Below, one piece after another: positions 1 through 8,284 of a stretch of 64,000 bases of DNA. Origin of the DNA: Streptomyces pactum (lineage in GTDB: Bacteria; Actinomycetota; Actinomycetes; Streptomycetales; Streptomycetaceae); contig NZ_CP019724.1 of assembly GCF_002005225.1 (NCBI RefSeq), forward strand, positions 8,474,001 through 8,538,000, written 5' to 3'. Position numbers and translations under genes: made by a program. Below the pieces are notes generated by a model. The model had not been told where the DNA came from and did not search any database. It saw only the letters and a list, made by a program, of their open reading frames with translations. How positions within the stretch are numbered: the stretch's first letter is position 1; each line of letters opens with the position of its first letter.

Positions 1-1
1 C

Positions 2-532
2 GTGCACCGCTACTGGGTGACCAGCGCCGACCGCGACCGCCTGGACGACCTCAACAGCGACGACACCCGTCTGCCGCTTGAGCGCGAGGCAACTCCCGCG
101 AGCGGTGCCAGCCGCAACCGGCCCACCTGCCAGCCGGCCGCCGCACCGCTCACCGTGCAGGACCCGCCCGCTCCGGCCGGCCTTCCGCTGGCCCGTCCCC
201 TCTTGGCCGCACTGCCGTTGCAGGCTGCCGCACCGCCGCCCGAGACCGCGCCCTCAGCCCTCGGACCGTGCGAAGACCAGATCCCGCAGGCGGCCGAGAG
301 CACGACGGGACTGCCCACCGAACTGGTCACGCTGCAACAGGCCGCCGACGCCGCCCACCGAAAGCTCCAGCAGCTCGACAATCCCCACGAGCGGGACCTT
401 CAACGCCAGGTGTGGCGCCAGGCCGCGGAAGCCGCGCAGGGCGCGGTGACGCAGTACGCTCGCACCAAGCGCCTCAACCGGTACGAGGTCGAAGCGCGCC
501 TGCGCCAGCTCGTACGGAACCGCGGGCAGTAG
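2..532 (+). CDS. hypothetical protein, 5' end probably outside window
   Basis: The frame is open from the first complete codon (GTG at base 2) to the TAG at 530-532, so the true start may lie upstream. About 176 residues are visible. Residues 35-90 are Pro/Ala-rich and probably disordered. The last 75 residues look helical and charged, with Gln/Arg/Glu-rich stretches such as LQQAADAAHRKLQQL that could form a coiled coil. No catalytic motif or membrane segment is visible, and I do not recognise a family. Codon use is normal for the region, which supports real coding sequence. Confidence 0.5.
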   Translation: MHRYWVTSADRDRLDDLNSDDTRLPLEREATPASGASRNRPTCQPAAAPLTVQDPPAPAGLPLARPLLAALPLQAAAPPPETAPSALGPCEDQIPQAAESTTGLPTELVTLQQAADAAHRKLQQLDNPHERDLQRQVWRQAAEAAQGAVTQYARTKRLNRYEVEARLRQLVRNRGQ

Positions 533-876
533 AGCCGCCTCTGCTCGCACGGCCGTGTCCTCAGAATGGCCGACTACCGTCGCTCACTGAGGCCGGCGGG
601 GCCTCCGCGCGTCGTGGACCACCGGCTGATTCCGCTCGTGGTCTGTTGATATCGACTCGCAGGCTGCTGCGCGGGAGCTAGCGAACGGTGGGATCGAGAC
701 TGGTCGTGTCGTGTCGTGCCGGGCGGGCTGCCAGTGTGTGGTTCTCGTGGCGGGCAGCCCCGCGAGTGAGTGACGTCGGTGGCGGCGATGCGCTGTTCTG
801 CTCACTGGACGGCACCGGTCGTGGTCAGCGGCGGTATCGAACGAAGGCGGAGCCGAGGGTGGCCCCGCCCTTTTGG
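533..876. other. intergenic, no gene seen
   Basis: No ORF here has convincing codon bias and a ribosome site. The stretch separates the 3' ends of the plus-strand gene before it and the minus-strand gene after it, so it would hold any bidirectional terminator. No long G+C hairpin with a T-tract is obvious. Confidence 0.4.
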
Positions 877-1482
877 TCAGGTTCCGTGTCGGCGCAGCCT
901 CTCATTGGCCGCCCGTCTCCAGTCTTCCTCGGCTGGTTCAGGTGGGGCGACTTGTTGCGGCTGGTTTTGTGCGGATCGCCTCATGGATTGCCCGTAGCGG
1001 TCGGTGTGCCGGTGGATCAGGTCGGGCTGGCGTTGCCCCGGCCATACCTGGAGGAGGAATACCTCCACGGGGTCTGTGACGTGGGCGTCGTGCGCTCGGT
1101 CACGGCCGCGGGCGTGAACGCGGGCGCGGTAAGGACCGGGCCCGAACGGTGTCAGCACTGGCAGTTCGGGGAGGGAATCCATCATGGCGGTGACTCTCAT
1201 GTCACCCGTGAGGGATTCGATGCTGTGGTCCACCACCTCGTCCCACATCTCGGCAGGGTCGGGAAGTGGGACGGCGCCGCGGTAGATCTCCACGGTCACG
1301 TCGACGGGGCCGCTGTTTACGCCCGCGAGGACGACGGCGAGCCCAGGCTTGGAGAAGATCAGTCCGTTTTCCGGGTGGAAAGCAGGCTGCGTGTACTGCC
1401 CTGCGTCCGCCAGGTGGAAGGCGTGGTACTCCACCTGTACCTGACCGGACGCCTTCGCTACGGGTTCACTCATGGCCGGCAT
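877..1482 (-). CDS. hypothetical protein downstream of secreted DNase gene
   Basis: This encodes about 201 residues with no signal peptide or membrane segment. It is acidic in the middle (VEIYRGAVPLPDPAEMWDEV) and ends in a Gln/Arg/Glu-rich tail (EEDWRRAANERLRRHGT). The ATG at 1482 is preferred because GAGGAGG lies 11 bases upstream; an ATG three codons later is also possible. It starts 17 bases after the stop of the nuclease gene on the same strand, so the two are probably co-transcribed. It could be an accessory or protective partner of the nuclease, but that is inference from position. I do not recognise the family. Confidence 0.6.
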   Translation of the reverse strand: MPAMSEPVAKASGQVQVEYHAFHLADAGQYTQPAFHPENGLIFSKPGLAVVLAGVNSGPVDVTVEIYRGAVPLPDPAEMWDEVVDHSIESLTGDMRVTAMMDSLPELPVLTPFGPGPYRARVHARGRDRAHDAHVTDPVEVFLLQVWPGQRQPDLIHRHTDRYGQSMRRSAQNQPQQVAPPEPAEEDWRRAANERLRRHGT

Positions 1483-1498
1483 CGTAGGCGCTGCCTCC

Positions 1499-2830
1499 TC
1501 ATGCGACGATCCATACGCGGAAAGCATCCCGCTCGATGACCCGGTTCTCGATGTAGAAGCGGTTCAGCAGACTGCCCGCGCTGCTGTTCTGTTTTGCCCG
1601 GATCATGCACGCGCTCCAGCCGTCGGGTCCAGTGACGTTCTGAGGCAGCGCGCTGATCTGGCACCAGTTGAACGTGCGGCCCGGATTGGGGGCGGGTTGA
1701 GGAAGCGACCCAGTGAATGCCCCCTGCCAGGTGGAGCGGAAGGGGTATTCGTCGCAGCTGTAGTCCGCCGGGCGCGGGTAGCCGCCGCTGGCTGCCTGCG
1801 GGCAGGCCGTGTTGCCGTTCTTGTCTCGAAGGGCCGAGTCGGTCAGCCGGTGGAGCGGTGCACCGTCCGGGTAGGCGCCGGGCAGACCGGACGCCTGGGC
1901 TGCTTGAACGTGGCGGGCGTATTCCGGATTGGGACCGGTGAGGCTGACGACGTCGACAGCTTCGTAGTCCGGAATCACGCAACCGATGTCTGTGGTCCCG
2001 GGGGTGGCGCTGTCGCAGCGCACGTCGAAGGTGGGCGTCGAGGTGACGCCTGATGGCTGCAAAGTCCAGGATGTGTTCGCCAAGCGGTAGCTCACCGTAG
2101 TGCGGCCTTTGCCGCTGTTACCCAGCACACGGCCGCTCTTCGGCAGGATGTCCCCGTAGGTCGTACCCGCCGTGGTGATCGTCTGGACAGGGAAGTCTAT
2201 GTCGCCTGCGGCGAGCGTGCAGCTGCCGGCACAGGAGCCGCTACCACTGACAGTGGTGCCGCTGATGTTGCCCCAGCCGCCGGTCTTGTCAATCACTACC
2301 TGGTGAGCCCAGTAGGGCGAGTCGTGGCTGGTGTATATCAGGTCGGCCTGAAGGTACTCGAGTTGGCCGGTCTGTCGGCCGGTGCGGATGTCGGTGACTT
2401 TGAGGGTCCACACTGAGATGGCGCATGCGTCCTTGCGTGTGTAGTACCAGGCACCGTTTCCGGTGGCGAGGTCGTAACAGTAGTCGGGCATGGCCGCGGG
2501 GGTCCGGGCGGCCAGCCTCGACATGCGGCGATCCGTGATCGCACTAGCACTGCCTGGTTCGATGCAGGCTGCCTCGGGCTTTTCATCTTCGGCCCTCAGC
2601 TGGCCGGCGTCGATCTTCGTTTGCAGCTTGTCACAGCTGTTAGCGAGGGCATTCGATCGCTTCATTGACGGGGCCGATTGGGGGGCGGGCTCGGGCAGGG
2701 TGGGTGCGCTCGCGCGCTCAGCGTTGTACACGAGCGCTGGGGGGCGGGGTGTTTCTTCGGCGGCTAACGCCGGCGTGGGCAGCAACCCAACGGCCAGAGC
2801 AACCGCTGCTGTGCGTACTACGGATCTCAT
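1499..2830 (-). CDS. secreted NucA/NucB-type deoxyribonuclease
   Basis: This is a 443-residue exported protein. The N-terminus is a Sec signal peptide: MRSVVRTAAV, a hydrophobic core, then a predicted cut after PTPALA. The C-terminal domain carries the NucA/NucB family hallmark SCDEYPFRSTWQGA, followed by a conserved WCQ and a GPDGWSACM segment; in known members the DEYPF region is part of the active site for DNA cleavage. The central 150-330 region is an uncharacterised beta-rich, Cys-containing domain. The ATG at 2830 has AAAGGA just upstream. It probably acts outside the cell on DNA, for nutrient recovery or competition. It lies upstream of and near the hypothetical gene at 877-1482. Confidence 0.8.
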   Translation of the reverse strand: MRSVVRTAAVALAVGLLPTPALAAEETPRPPALVYNAERASAPTLPEPAPQSAPSMKRSNALANSCDKLQTKIDAGQLRAEDEKPEAACIEPGSASAITDRRMSRLAARTPAAMPDYCYDLATGNGAWYYTRKDACAISVWTLKVTDIRTGRQTGQLEYLQADLIYTSHDSPYWAHQVVIDKTGGWGNISGTTVSGSGSCAGSCTLAAGDIDFPVQTITTAGTTYGDILPKSGRVLGNSGKGRTTVSYRLANTSWTLQPSGVTSTPTFDVRCDSATPGTTDIGCVIPDYEAVDVVSLTGPNPEYARHVQAAQASGLPGAYPDGAPLHRLTDSALRDKNGNTACPQAASGGYPRPADYSCDEYPFRSTWQGAFTGSLPQPAPNPGRTFNWCQISALPQNVTGPDGWSACMIRAKQNSSAGSLLNRFYIENRVIERDAFRVWIVA

Positions 2831-2989
2831 CGTGTCCTTTCGCGAATGATCGACCTGATACCGACTCACATGAATCGGTACGGCGGACTTCCGCGACACT
2901 AAGCTGCAAGATCACCGGCAACAATGGCATGTACACACATTGTCCTGAAGGGTACGGTCTTCAGCCGATCCCCGTTGTCCGTGTGCCAT

Positions 2990-3913
2990 TAGCTGAGCTT
3001 CTCCGCGTCGGCTCCCATGCCCGCACCGGCCCCTTGCCTGCCGACACCGCCCTGATCCGTGGAGCCCTACCAGCGCCAGAACGGCTGGAAGATCCGGGCC
3101 GTGGGACAGGGCTACGCCAGCGGCCTCGCGGGACTCGCAACCGACTATGGCGTCGACGTCGCCCCTGAGCCCACGGCCCCACCGCTGCCCGCGCAGACGC
3201 GTACGACAGGCCCACGCGCCGCTTCGGTCGACCTGACGAAACTGGAACGACAGGCCCCAGGCCTGCTGGCACCCGCCCGCCAGGCCAGCCAAGCCCTCGC
3301 CAACCGCGGCCTTACAGGGCGGCACGCCGCCGTCTACCTGATCCTGGACCACGACTGGCACATGGAAGAGCTCTACGAGTCGTTCGCCGTCCAGGCCTTC
3401 GCCGAACGCGTCCTGGCCCTGTCGGCCAACCTCGACGACGACGGCACCGTACCCGTCATCTTCTCCAGCGGACGCGAGCCGTTCCTCGAGGAGATCCGGG
3501 TGGACAACTACCGCGGCCGCATCGGGCAGCTCCACACCCAGGTCGACTGGGGCTGGGGCAACGTCGCCGACGCGATGCGCCGCGCCGTCAGCCACTACCA
3601 GGAATCCGGAGCCGCCGATCCAGCCTTCGTGGTGACCCAGGTCGGCGACGAGCCCTGGGACAAAGCAGAGGTCCGCTCCATGCTCCAGAACACTGCTTCC
3701 CTGGGCATCTTCTGGCTCTTCGTCGGCTTCGGCCGCGGCAAGCTCGCCTTCTACAAGAACCTCAACGCCTCCGCCTCGGCCACCTTCACCAACGTCGCCT
3801 TCTACGACGCCAGTAAGAACCCCCGGCTCGGTTCCCGGCGAACGGTTCTACACGGGCTTGGTCGACTCCTTCGCTACCTGGATGCGCTCGTGAAGCCGAA
3901 GGCGGGGCACTGA
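2990..3913 (+). pseudogene. decayed TerD-vWA (tellurite/stress family) gene
   Basis: Bases 3059-3913 read as the tail of a TerD domain (GWKIRAVGQGYASGLAGL, then GVDV) followed by a vWA-like domain of the TerF type (AAVYLILDHDWHMEELY, then VTQVGDEPWD). In intact relatives a full TerD domain precedes this. Here only traces remain: TALIRGAL is readable in a different frame near 3050 and must shift to join YQRQNGW. At the other end the family-typical ending GERFYTGLVDSFATWMRS appears at about 3838-3898, one frame off from the preceding codons. The gene is therefore N-terminally truncated and carries at least two frameshifts. Either shift alone could be a sequencing error; truncation plus two shifts argues for decay. 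Confidence 0.7.
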
Positions 3914-4150
3914 GCCCGGCACTTCCCCGGTCCATGCCTGGCGACGGCTGGCAGATGCTGCTGACGTCCGTTGAACGAGCCGAGCGGACCGAGGCGGCGC
4001 GCGCCGCACTGCACTGGACCGCCGGCTAGCACGCGTGACCGGCGCCTGAGCGACGCCCCGCACGCCTCCGCGCCACGTGCCTCACATCTTCCCTGACCTG
4101 GCCTGATCTCCCCTTTCTTGATCACCCGGGGTGCTGATGTGCTGACGCGT
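3914..4150. other. intergenic, no gene seen
   Basis: No coding potential is evident between the TerD-vWA relic and the Mrr-like module. The right end should contain the promoter of the module, whose conserved upstream motif begins at 4151. Confidence 0.4.
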
Positions 4151-4168
4151 TGTCAGTGCTTGCTGTCA
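4151..4168 (+). promoter_or_regulatory. 18-base motif shared by both Mrr-like modules
   Basis: TGTCAGTGCTTGCTGTCA here and TGTCAGTGCCCGCTGTTA at 61522-61539 match at 15 of 18 bases. They sit 44 and 55 bases upstream of the first genes of two paralogous operons. The flanking sequence is much less alike, so the match looks selected. It could be a promoter element or regulator site; no canonical -35/-10 pair fits well. Confidence 0.45.
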
Positions 4169-4212
4169 GCATGACCTGGTGTGCGGGGAGTTGCTACGAG
4201 GGGGAGGCTTGC

Positions 4213-4485
4213 ATGCCTTTAGTGCGGTCGTACGTGCGTTCTGACGGGACACGGGTTCGCGCGCATGCGCGGTGGGCTCCGGGCGCCAAACGGGAAACGA
4301 TGATCTTCGGGGCAGTGGCCTTGGCCGTGGTCGGGCTGGGCAACAGCAACGTCTCCGCCGGGGAGGACGGGACCCCACAGCCGAAGTCGACGGTGCAGTA
4401 CCCGATCCGGTTCGACCACGCCCCCGCCGCGCGGGCGCCACAGCCCCGCCCGACCGTCTCGTACCCGATCCGGTGGCAGCGGTGA
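4213..4485 (+). CDS. small protein of Mrr-like module
   Basis: This 90-residue protein starts at an ATG with GGGGAGG six bases upstream. Its basic N-terminus (SYVRSDGTRVRAHARW) is followed by a moderately hydrophobic stretch (MIFGAVALAVVGLG) and a Pro-rich tail containing two similar segments, STVQYPIRF and PTVSYPIRW. The internal duplication and possible membrane anchor suggest a binding or scaffolding partner. Its stop overlaps the GTG start of the nuclease gene (GTGA), implying translational coupling. The small protein at 61595 has the same position and a similar N-terminal VRAH motif. Function unknown. Confidence 0.7.
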   Translation: MPLVRSYVRSDGTRVRAHARWAPGAKRETMIFGAVALAVVGLGNSNVSAGEDGTPQPKSTVQYPIRFDHAPAARAPQPRPTVSYPIRWQR

Positions 4486-5183
4486 CCCGCCGGCGGCCGC
4501 CCACGCGGCGGCGCAACCGGCGGCCCAGCCGACGGCAGCAGCAACGCGACGCCCAGCTACTCCTCTACGCCGCGGCAGCTGCGGCCGGCATCACGTTGGT
4601 GGTGATGGTCGTCAACTGGCTGCTGACCCACTGGTGGGTCCTCGTCGTCGTCCTGGTGCTCGCCGTCCTCGCGGGCGCCGGCTGGCTCTACAACCGACAG
4701 CAGCAGGCTCAGTGGGAGGCGGTACGGGCGCAGGGACTGCGCTACGGACTGCCCCAGCTGGACGCACTGCACCACGCCCGGTTCGAGGACGCCATACGGG
4801 ACCTGATGCAGCGCGACGGCTGCCACGACGCCCAGCGAGTCGGCGGCCGCGGCGACCTCGGCGCCGACGTGAAAGCCACCGACCCCTACGGGCGGCGCTG
4901 GGTGATCCAGTGCAAGCACCGCCGCAACGGCGCCCACGGCTCACCGGTCGGCACACCCGACCTCCAGGTCCTCAACGGAACAGCCCGCCAGGTCCACGGC
5001 GCCGACGTCGCCGTGATCGTCACCAACGGACGGGTGACCGGCCCGGCGGTCACCTTCGCCAAGCAACAGCGGCTGCACGTCGTCGACCGCCAGACCCTGG
5101 CCGCCTGGGCATCCGGATCCCGCCCCCTGTGGGAGCTCCTGCGCGCAGTGCCGCCCCCGCGCCGTCCGACGTCGCTGAGCTGA
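4482..5183 (+). CDS. membrane-tethered Mrr-like restriction endonuclease domain protein
   Basis: This 233-residue protein starts at GTG in a 4-base overlap with the preceding gene. A strongly basic, Arg-rich N-terminus is followed by two hydrophobic segments (AAAAAAGITLVVMVVNWLL and WVLVVVLVLAVLAGAGWLY), then a cytoplasmic Mrr-type PD-(D/E)xK domain. Within it FEDAIRDLMQRDGC leads into GGRGDLGADVKA and WVIQCKHRR, giving catalytic candidates D129, Q143 and K145 in the D-QxK arrangement common in Mrr-like enzymes. The ending VVDRQTLAAWASG is also typical. Known relatives cut modified or foreign DNA; the membrane anchor suggests action at the envelope on incoming DNA. A broken second copy lies at 9447-9859. 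Confidence 0.78.
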   Translation: MTRRRPPTRRRNRRPSRRQQQRDAQLLLYAAAAAAGITLVVMVVNWLLTHWWVLVVVLVLAVLAGAGWLYNRQQQAQWEAVRAQGLRYGLPQLDALHHARFEDAIRDLMQRDGCHDAQRVGGRGDLGADVKATDPYGRRWVIQCKHRRNGAHGSPVGTPDLQVLNGTARQVHGADVAVIVTNGRVTGPAVTFAKQQRLHVVDRQTLAAWASGSRPLWELLRAVPPPRRPTSLS

Positions 5184-6227
5184 ATCACCGGACGCCGGGG
5201 CCAGGCCTGCGGCTGTCTGGTTCGGGAGGTCGTCCCTCGCGTGGCGGGTGCCGGCCGGGCAGGGGGCCGGCTGCGCGGCGGGTGCTGGGGACGGGCGCGT
5301 GCAGGAAGGGCGGTGGGGGGGGGCAAGGCTGGACAGGGTCAAGATCTGGGACGACGTGCCTGAGATGGACGGCCCCCACTGGCCGATGCGGAGGGGGGTA
5401 GAGGGCTGCGTGGCGACCAGTGGCCGGCCAGCTGTTGTGGTGCTCTCCACGCGTGCCCCTCCTTCGTATGCCCTGGTGAGCGGCAGAGCCGACGCCCTCG
5501 GAGAAGGGAGCCGGCTCTGGTGCAGGTCCTGCGCCAACACGAGCCTGCGGTGTTCTGCCGGCGACAGCTGGTGGGAGCCGTAGCGATCTGCCGTGCAGTG
5601 CCTCAGCCAATTGCGGGCCGAGTTGCATTTCAACCGTCGCAATTTGCAGGCGATTTATCCAGCGCCGACGACGTTGTGCCTGGTCAAGGCCATGGATGCC
5701 AATGAGCCAACCCACCACGAAGTGATCACCGGTGCGGAATATGTGCAGGTCAACGGCCCTCTGCGCCCGGGAAACGGTGCCGCACTGTAGTGAGGACGCC
5801 GGTGGGCGGCCTCATCGGTGCAGGTCGGGCGCGTGTCCGTGTGCGGTGCTGGGGCCAAAGGAGGCGGGCGCAGACCGCGCGTGCCGCCGTCCGTGCCCGT
5901 ATGCAGGCGTCCACCCCACCCGTTCGTGCGTCAGACCTGTGAGCAGGAAGGATGCGGCAGACCGGGCACAGACACCGTGACGTCGAGGGCACCGGAAGCG
6001 GCCCGGGGAGACGAGCGTGCAGGGTTCCTCACTGTTGAGGGATGCAGTTGGGCCTACCTCTGGCCCCCGCCTGTGCGGGACCCCGCAGACCGTCCTTGGC
6101 CTGGCAAAGTCGACAGCACGGACCTTGTCGGGCGTCGCCAACCGCTCTGCGGTCCAGACAAGTTGGAGCCGTAGCAACCGCCCGGCGGCCAGGCCGCCGG
6201 GCGCCTCGCACAAGGAGCCGTGCCCTC
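5184..6227. other. 1-kb region with no convincing gene
   Basis: Several overlapping frames are open, as expected at this GC content, but none combines a ribosome site, codon bias and a sensible protein. The stretch holds a run of nine G at about 5315 and a hairpin just before the next gene (CCCGGCGG at 6181-6188 pairing with CCGCCGGG at 6194-6201), which may be a terminator or leader structure. Part of the region could be eroded genes. Confidence 0.4.
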
Positions 6228-6506
6228 ATGGCCAAGGACCCCGCCACCACCGCAACGCCCCGGCGCTCTGCCGACACCCATACCGCACCCTTCGGCATGT
6301 CACACGCAGCCGTCATCATCGCCTTCGTCGTCACCGCCGCCGTGCTGGCCCTCAACGGCCAGCAGGTCCAGGACATCCTCCTCCTGCTGTGCGGTGCCGG
6401 CGCCATCGGCACCGCGGCCGTCGCCGGTGTCGTGCTGCCCACCCGGCCCGGACGGCGCCTGGCCCGCCTCATCCAGGCCTACCGCGCCTCCTCCGGCGAA
6501 CGCTGA
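6228..6506 (+). CDS. small membrane protein
   Basis: This 92-residue protein is read from an ATG with AGGAG 11 bases upstream. A Thr/Ala-rich polar N-terminus of about 28 residues is followed by two hydrophobic helices (AVIIAFVVTAAVLAL and ILLLLCGAGAIGTAAVAGVVL) joined by a short GQQVQD turn, then a basic tail (RPGRRLARLIQAYR). The layout predicts a two-pass inner-membrane protein with a positively charged cytoplasmic end. It precedes the HTH gene by 11 bases, so they are probably one operon. Function unknown. Confidence 0.6.
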   Translation: MAKDPATTATPRRSADTHTAPFGMSHAAVIIAFVVTAAVLALNGQQVQDILLLLCGAGAIGTAAVAGVVLPTRPGRRLARLIQAYRASSGER

Positions 6507-6517
6507 GGAACACGGCC

Positions 6518-7165
6518 ATGGCCCGCCCTCAAAAGCCGCTGGACTTCAGCCTCTACGCACAGGCACAGCTCGCCAAGTACCTGCGCGATATCCACGCCCG
6601 AACAGGCCTCAGCTTCGCCGAGCTCGCCCAGCGGACAGTGTCCTCGCCCGCCACCCTGAAACGAGCCGCATCAGGCAAGGGAGTGCCACGACGCACGGTT
6701 GTGGAGGACTACGTCCAGGCCTGCACCACCCCAGGGCATGACCGCGACCTGTGCACTGACGTCGCCGTCCGCCTGTGGAAACGCGCCCGCCACGACGAGG
6801 AGCGCCCCGGCCGCGCCTACGACGAGCCGCGCCCCGACTACGTACGTGACTTCAGAGACCTCAGCGGAGCCCTGCGCGACCTTCACGCCTATGCCGGCTT
6901 CCCCTCGGCCGCAGAGATGGAGCGACGGGCCGGCGGCTTCAACGCCCTGCCCCACAGCACCGCGCACCGCATCATCAGGGCCCGCGCCGTACCGCGAACC
7001 GAGCACCAACTCCTCGGTTTCCTTCTCGCGTGTGAAGCACCCGAAGAGCGCCGTCACCTCTGGGTGGAGGCGCTGTACAAGTGCCTGGCCGGCCCAGACG
7101 AGAGCCCGCCCGCCCCCAGGCACAGGGAACTCCAGCCCGCCGCGGCTCTCGCCACCTCGGTCTGA
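6518..7165 (+). CDS. HTH-type DNA-binding protein
   Basis: This 215-residue protein has the ATG at 6518 with GAGGAA just upstream. Residues 15-50 (LRDIHARTGLSFAELAQRTV then SPATLKRAASGKGVP) read as an XRE-like helix-turn-helix. The remainder contains a second related helical stretch (LRDLHAYAGFPSAAEMERRA), hinting at a tandem repeat of the HTH-like unit. This pattern is common in Streptomyces accessory regulators. It lies in an apparent operon with the small membrane protein before it and is followed by a strong hairpin terminator. Confidence 0.65.
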   Translation: MARPQKPLDFSLYAQAQLAKYLRDIHARTGLSFAELAQRTVSSPATLKRAASGKGVPRRTVVEDYVQACTTPGHDRDLCTDVAVRLWKRARHDEERPGRAYDEPRPDYVRDFRDLSGALRDLHAYAGFPSAAEMERRAGGFNALPHSTAHRIIRARAVPRTEHQLLGFLLACEAPEERRHLWVEALYKCLAGPDESPPAPRHRELQPAAALATSV

Positions 7166-7227
7166 ACCCGCACCCACCCCATCAGTACGGATCCGAGCCC
7201 ACCCCGCACTCAGAGCCCGCTCCCGAC

Positions 7228-7268
7228 CCCCGCGCCCCCAGCTCTCTGCCGGCCCTGGGGGCGCGGGG
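7228..7268 (+). terminator. GC-rich hairpin after HTH gene
   Basis: A perfect 14-bp stem, CCCCGCGCCCCCAG at 7228-7241 with CTGGGGGCGCGGGG at 7255-7268, has a 13-base loop. No clear T-tract follows, which is common for actinobacterial terminators. It lies 60 bases after the HTH gene stop. Confidence 0.6.
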
Positions 7269-7472
7269 CCGCGTGGCTATCACGAGTTTTCCGCCCGCCA
7301 CTGTGCACCACACCCGTGTGACCTGCATGAACACTGTGACAGGCGTGAGTGGAGCGGCAGTTGTAAAAAAATCTTGCTCCCAGGCATCCGGATCCGGCCC
7401 CTCTGCGGCGTGTAAGGGATGAAGGCTCTCGGCCTTCGTCAACGAGACCGTCACTACGAGGAGGCCTGGTCG

Positions 7473-7763
7473 ATGACTTGGTCGTACTGGGTAGGAGCGG
7501 GCGGGGTATCCCTGCCCGTGCTCATCCTGCTCTTCTACGCACTGCGCCGCGCCCGCGGCGTCATGGAAATGCTCCTGAAGGCACACATCGCCACCCGGGC
7601 GGAGCGCGAACAGCGCGCCACCATGGTCGCGATGGCCCAGTCCCTGCCCGACGGCGGCGCCGCCGCCCGCTTCGAGCAGGGACAGCCGGCCTGGCTGTTC
7701 CGCAAGGACGCAGCCGACCCGGCCGACCGGCACCGGGCCATCACCATGCGGGAGGCTGCGTGA
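7473..7763 (+). CDS. small single-pass membrane protein of sigma operon
   Basis: This 96-residue protein starts at an ATG with ACGAGGAGG upstream. Residues 3-23 (SYWVGAGGVSLPVLILLFYAL) form one membrane helix, followed by basic RRARG and a helical, charged cytoplasmic tail. Its stop overlaps the GTG of the sigma factor gene by four bases, so translation is probably coupled. A small membrane protein also precedes the ECF sigma gene at 32013, so the pair may be a recurring unit. It could tether or regulate the sigma factor; that is inference. Confidence 0.6.
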   Translation: MTWSYWVGAGGVSLPVLILLFYALRRARGVMEMLLKAHIATRAEREQRATMVAMAQSLPDGGAAARFEQGQPAWLFRKDAADPADRHRAITMREAA

Positions 7764-8284
7764 GCGAGGCCGTCTGGGGAGTGGACTTCGAGTCCTTCGT
7801 CCTCGAGACCCTCGAGGCGTACTCCCGACTGGCCCGGGCCCAGGCCGGCGACCTGCACAGCGCCGAGGACGCCGTGCAGGACGTCTACCTGAACATGTAC
7901 CGGCGGTGGGAGGAACTGTCCACGAGGCAGGGCTCTCTCACCGCCTACGGCCGCATGGCGGTGAAGAACGCCGTCATCAGCCAATTCCGCAAGAACCGGC
8001 GCATGGTCCCGGCCCCGGTACAGGAACTGCCCGAACAGGAATCCGGCATCGGCATCCCCGACGCCGCTTACGAAATCTTCAAAGAGGGTATCGATGAACT
8101 GATTGCCGAACTTCCCGAACGTCAGCGCCAGGTCATCACCCTGTGCATTCTGCAGGATTTGAGCCCCGCAGTGGTTGCGAAGCGCCTCCGCATCAAGGAG
8201 GAGTCGGTGAAGCGCTATGTCAAAGCCGCCGCCAACAACCTGAAGAAGTCAATCCACGAGTCCAGCGAGGAGGTATCCGCATGA
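7760..8284 (+). CDS. ECF-like RNA polymerase sigma factor
   Basis: This 174-residue protein starts at GTG in a GTGA overlap. Region 2 is visible as HSAEDAVQDVYLNMYRRW and region 4 as LPERQRQVITLCILQ, then LSPAVVAKRLRIKEESVKRY, with no region 3, as in ECF sigma factors. It would direct RNA polymerase to a small regulon. No adjacent anti-sigma factor of the usual zinc type is present; the small membrane protein upstream or the protein downstream may take that role. The gene overlaps the next by ATGA, so three genes form a tight operon. Confidence 0.75.
   Translation: MSEAVWGVDFESFVLETLEAYSRLARAQAGDLHSAEDAVQDVYLNMYRRWEELSTRQGSLTAYGRMAVKNAVISQFRKNRRMVPAPVQELPEQESGIGIPDAAYEIFKEGIDELIAELPERQRQVITLCILQDLSPAVVAKRLRIKEESVKRYVKAAANNLKKSIHESSEEVSA

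Noticed and set aside
5310..5322. Run of nine G as a possible phase-variable tract
   Set aside because: No gene spans it, so length change would have no evident effect.
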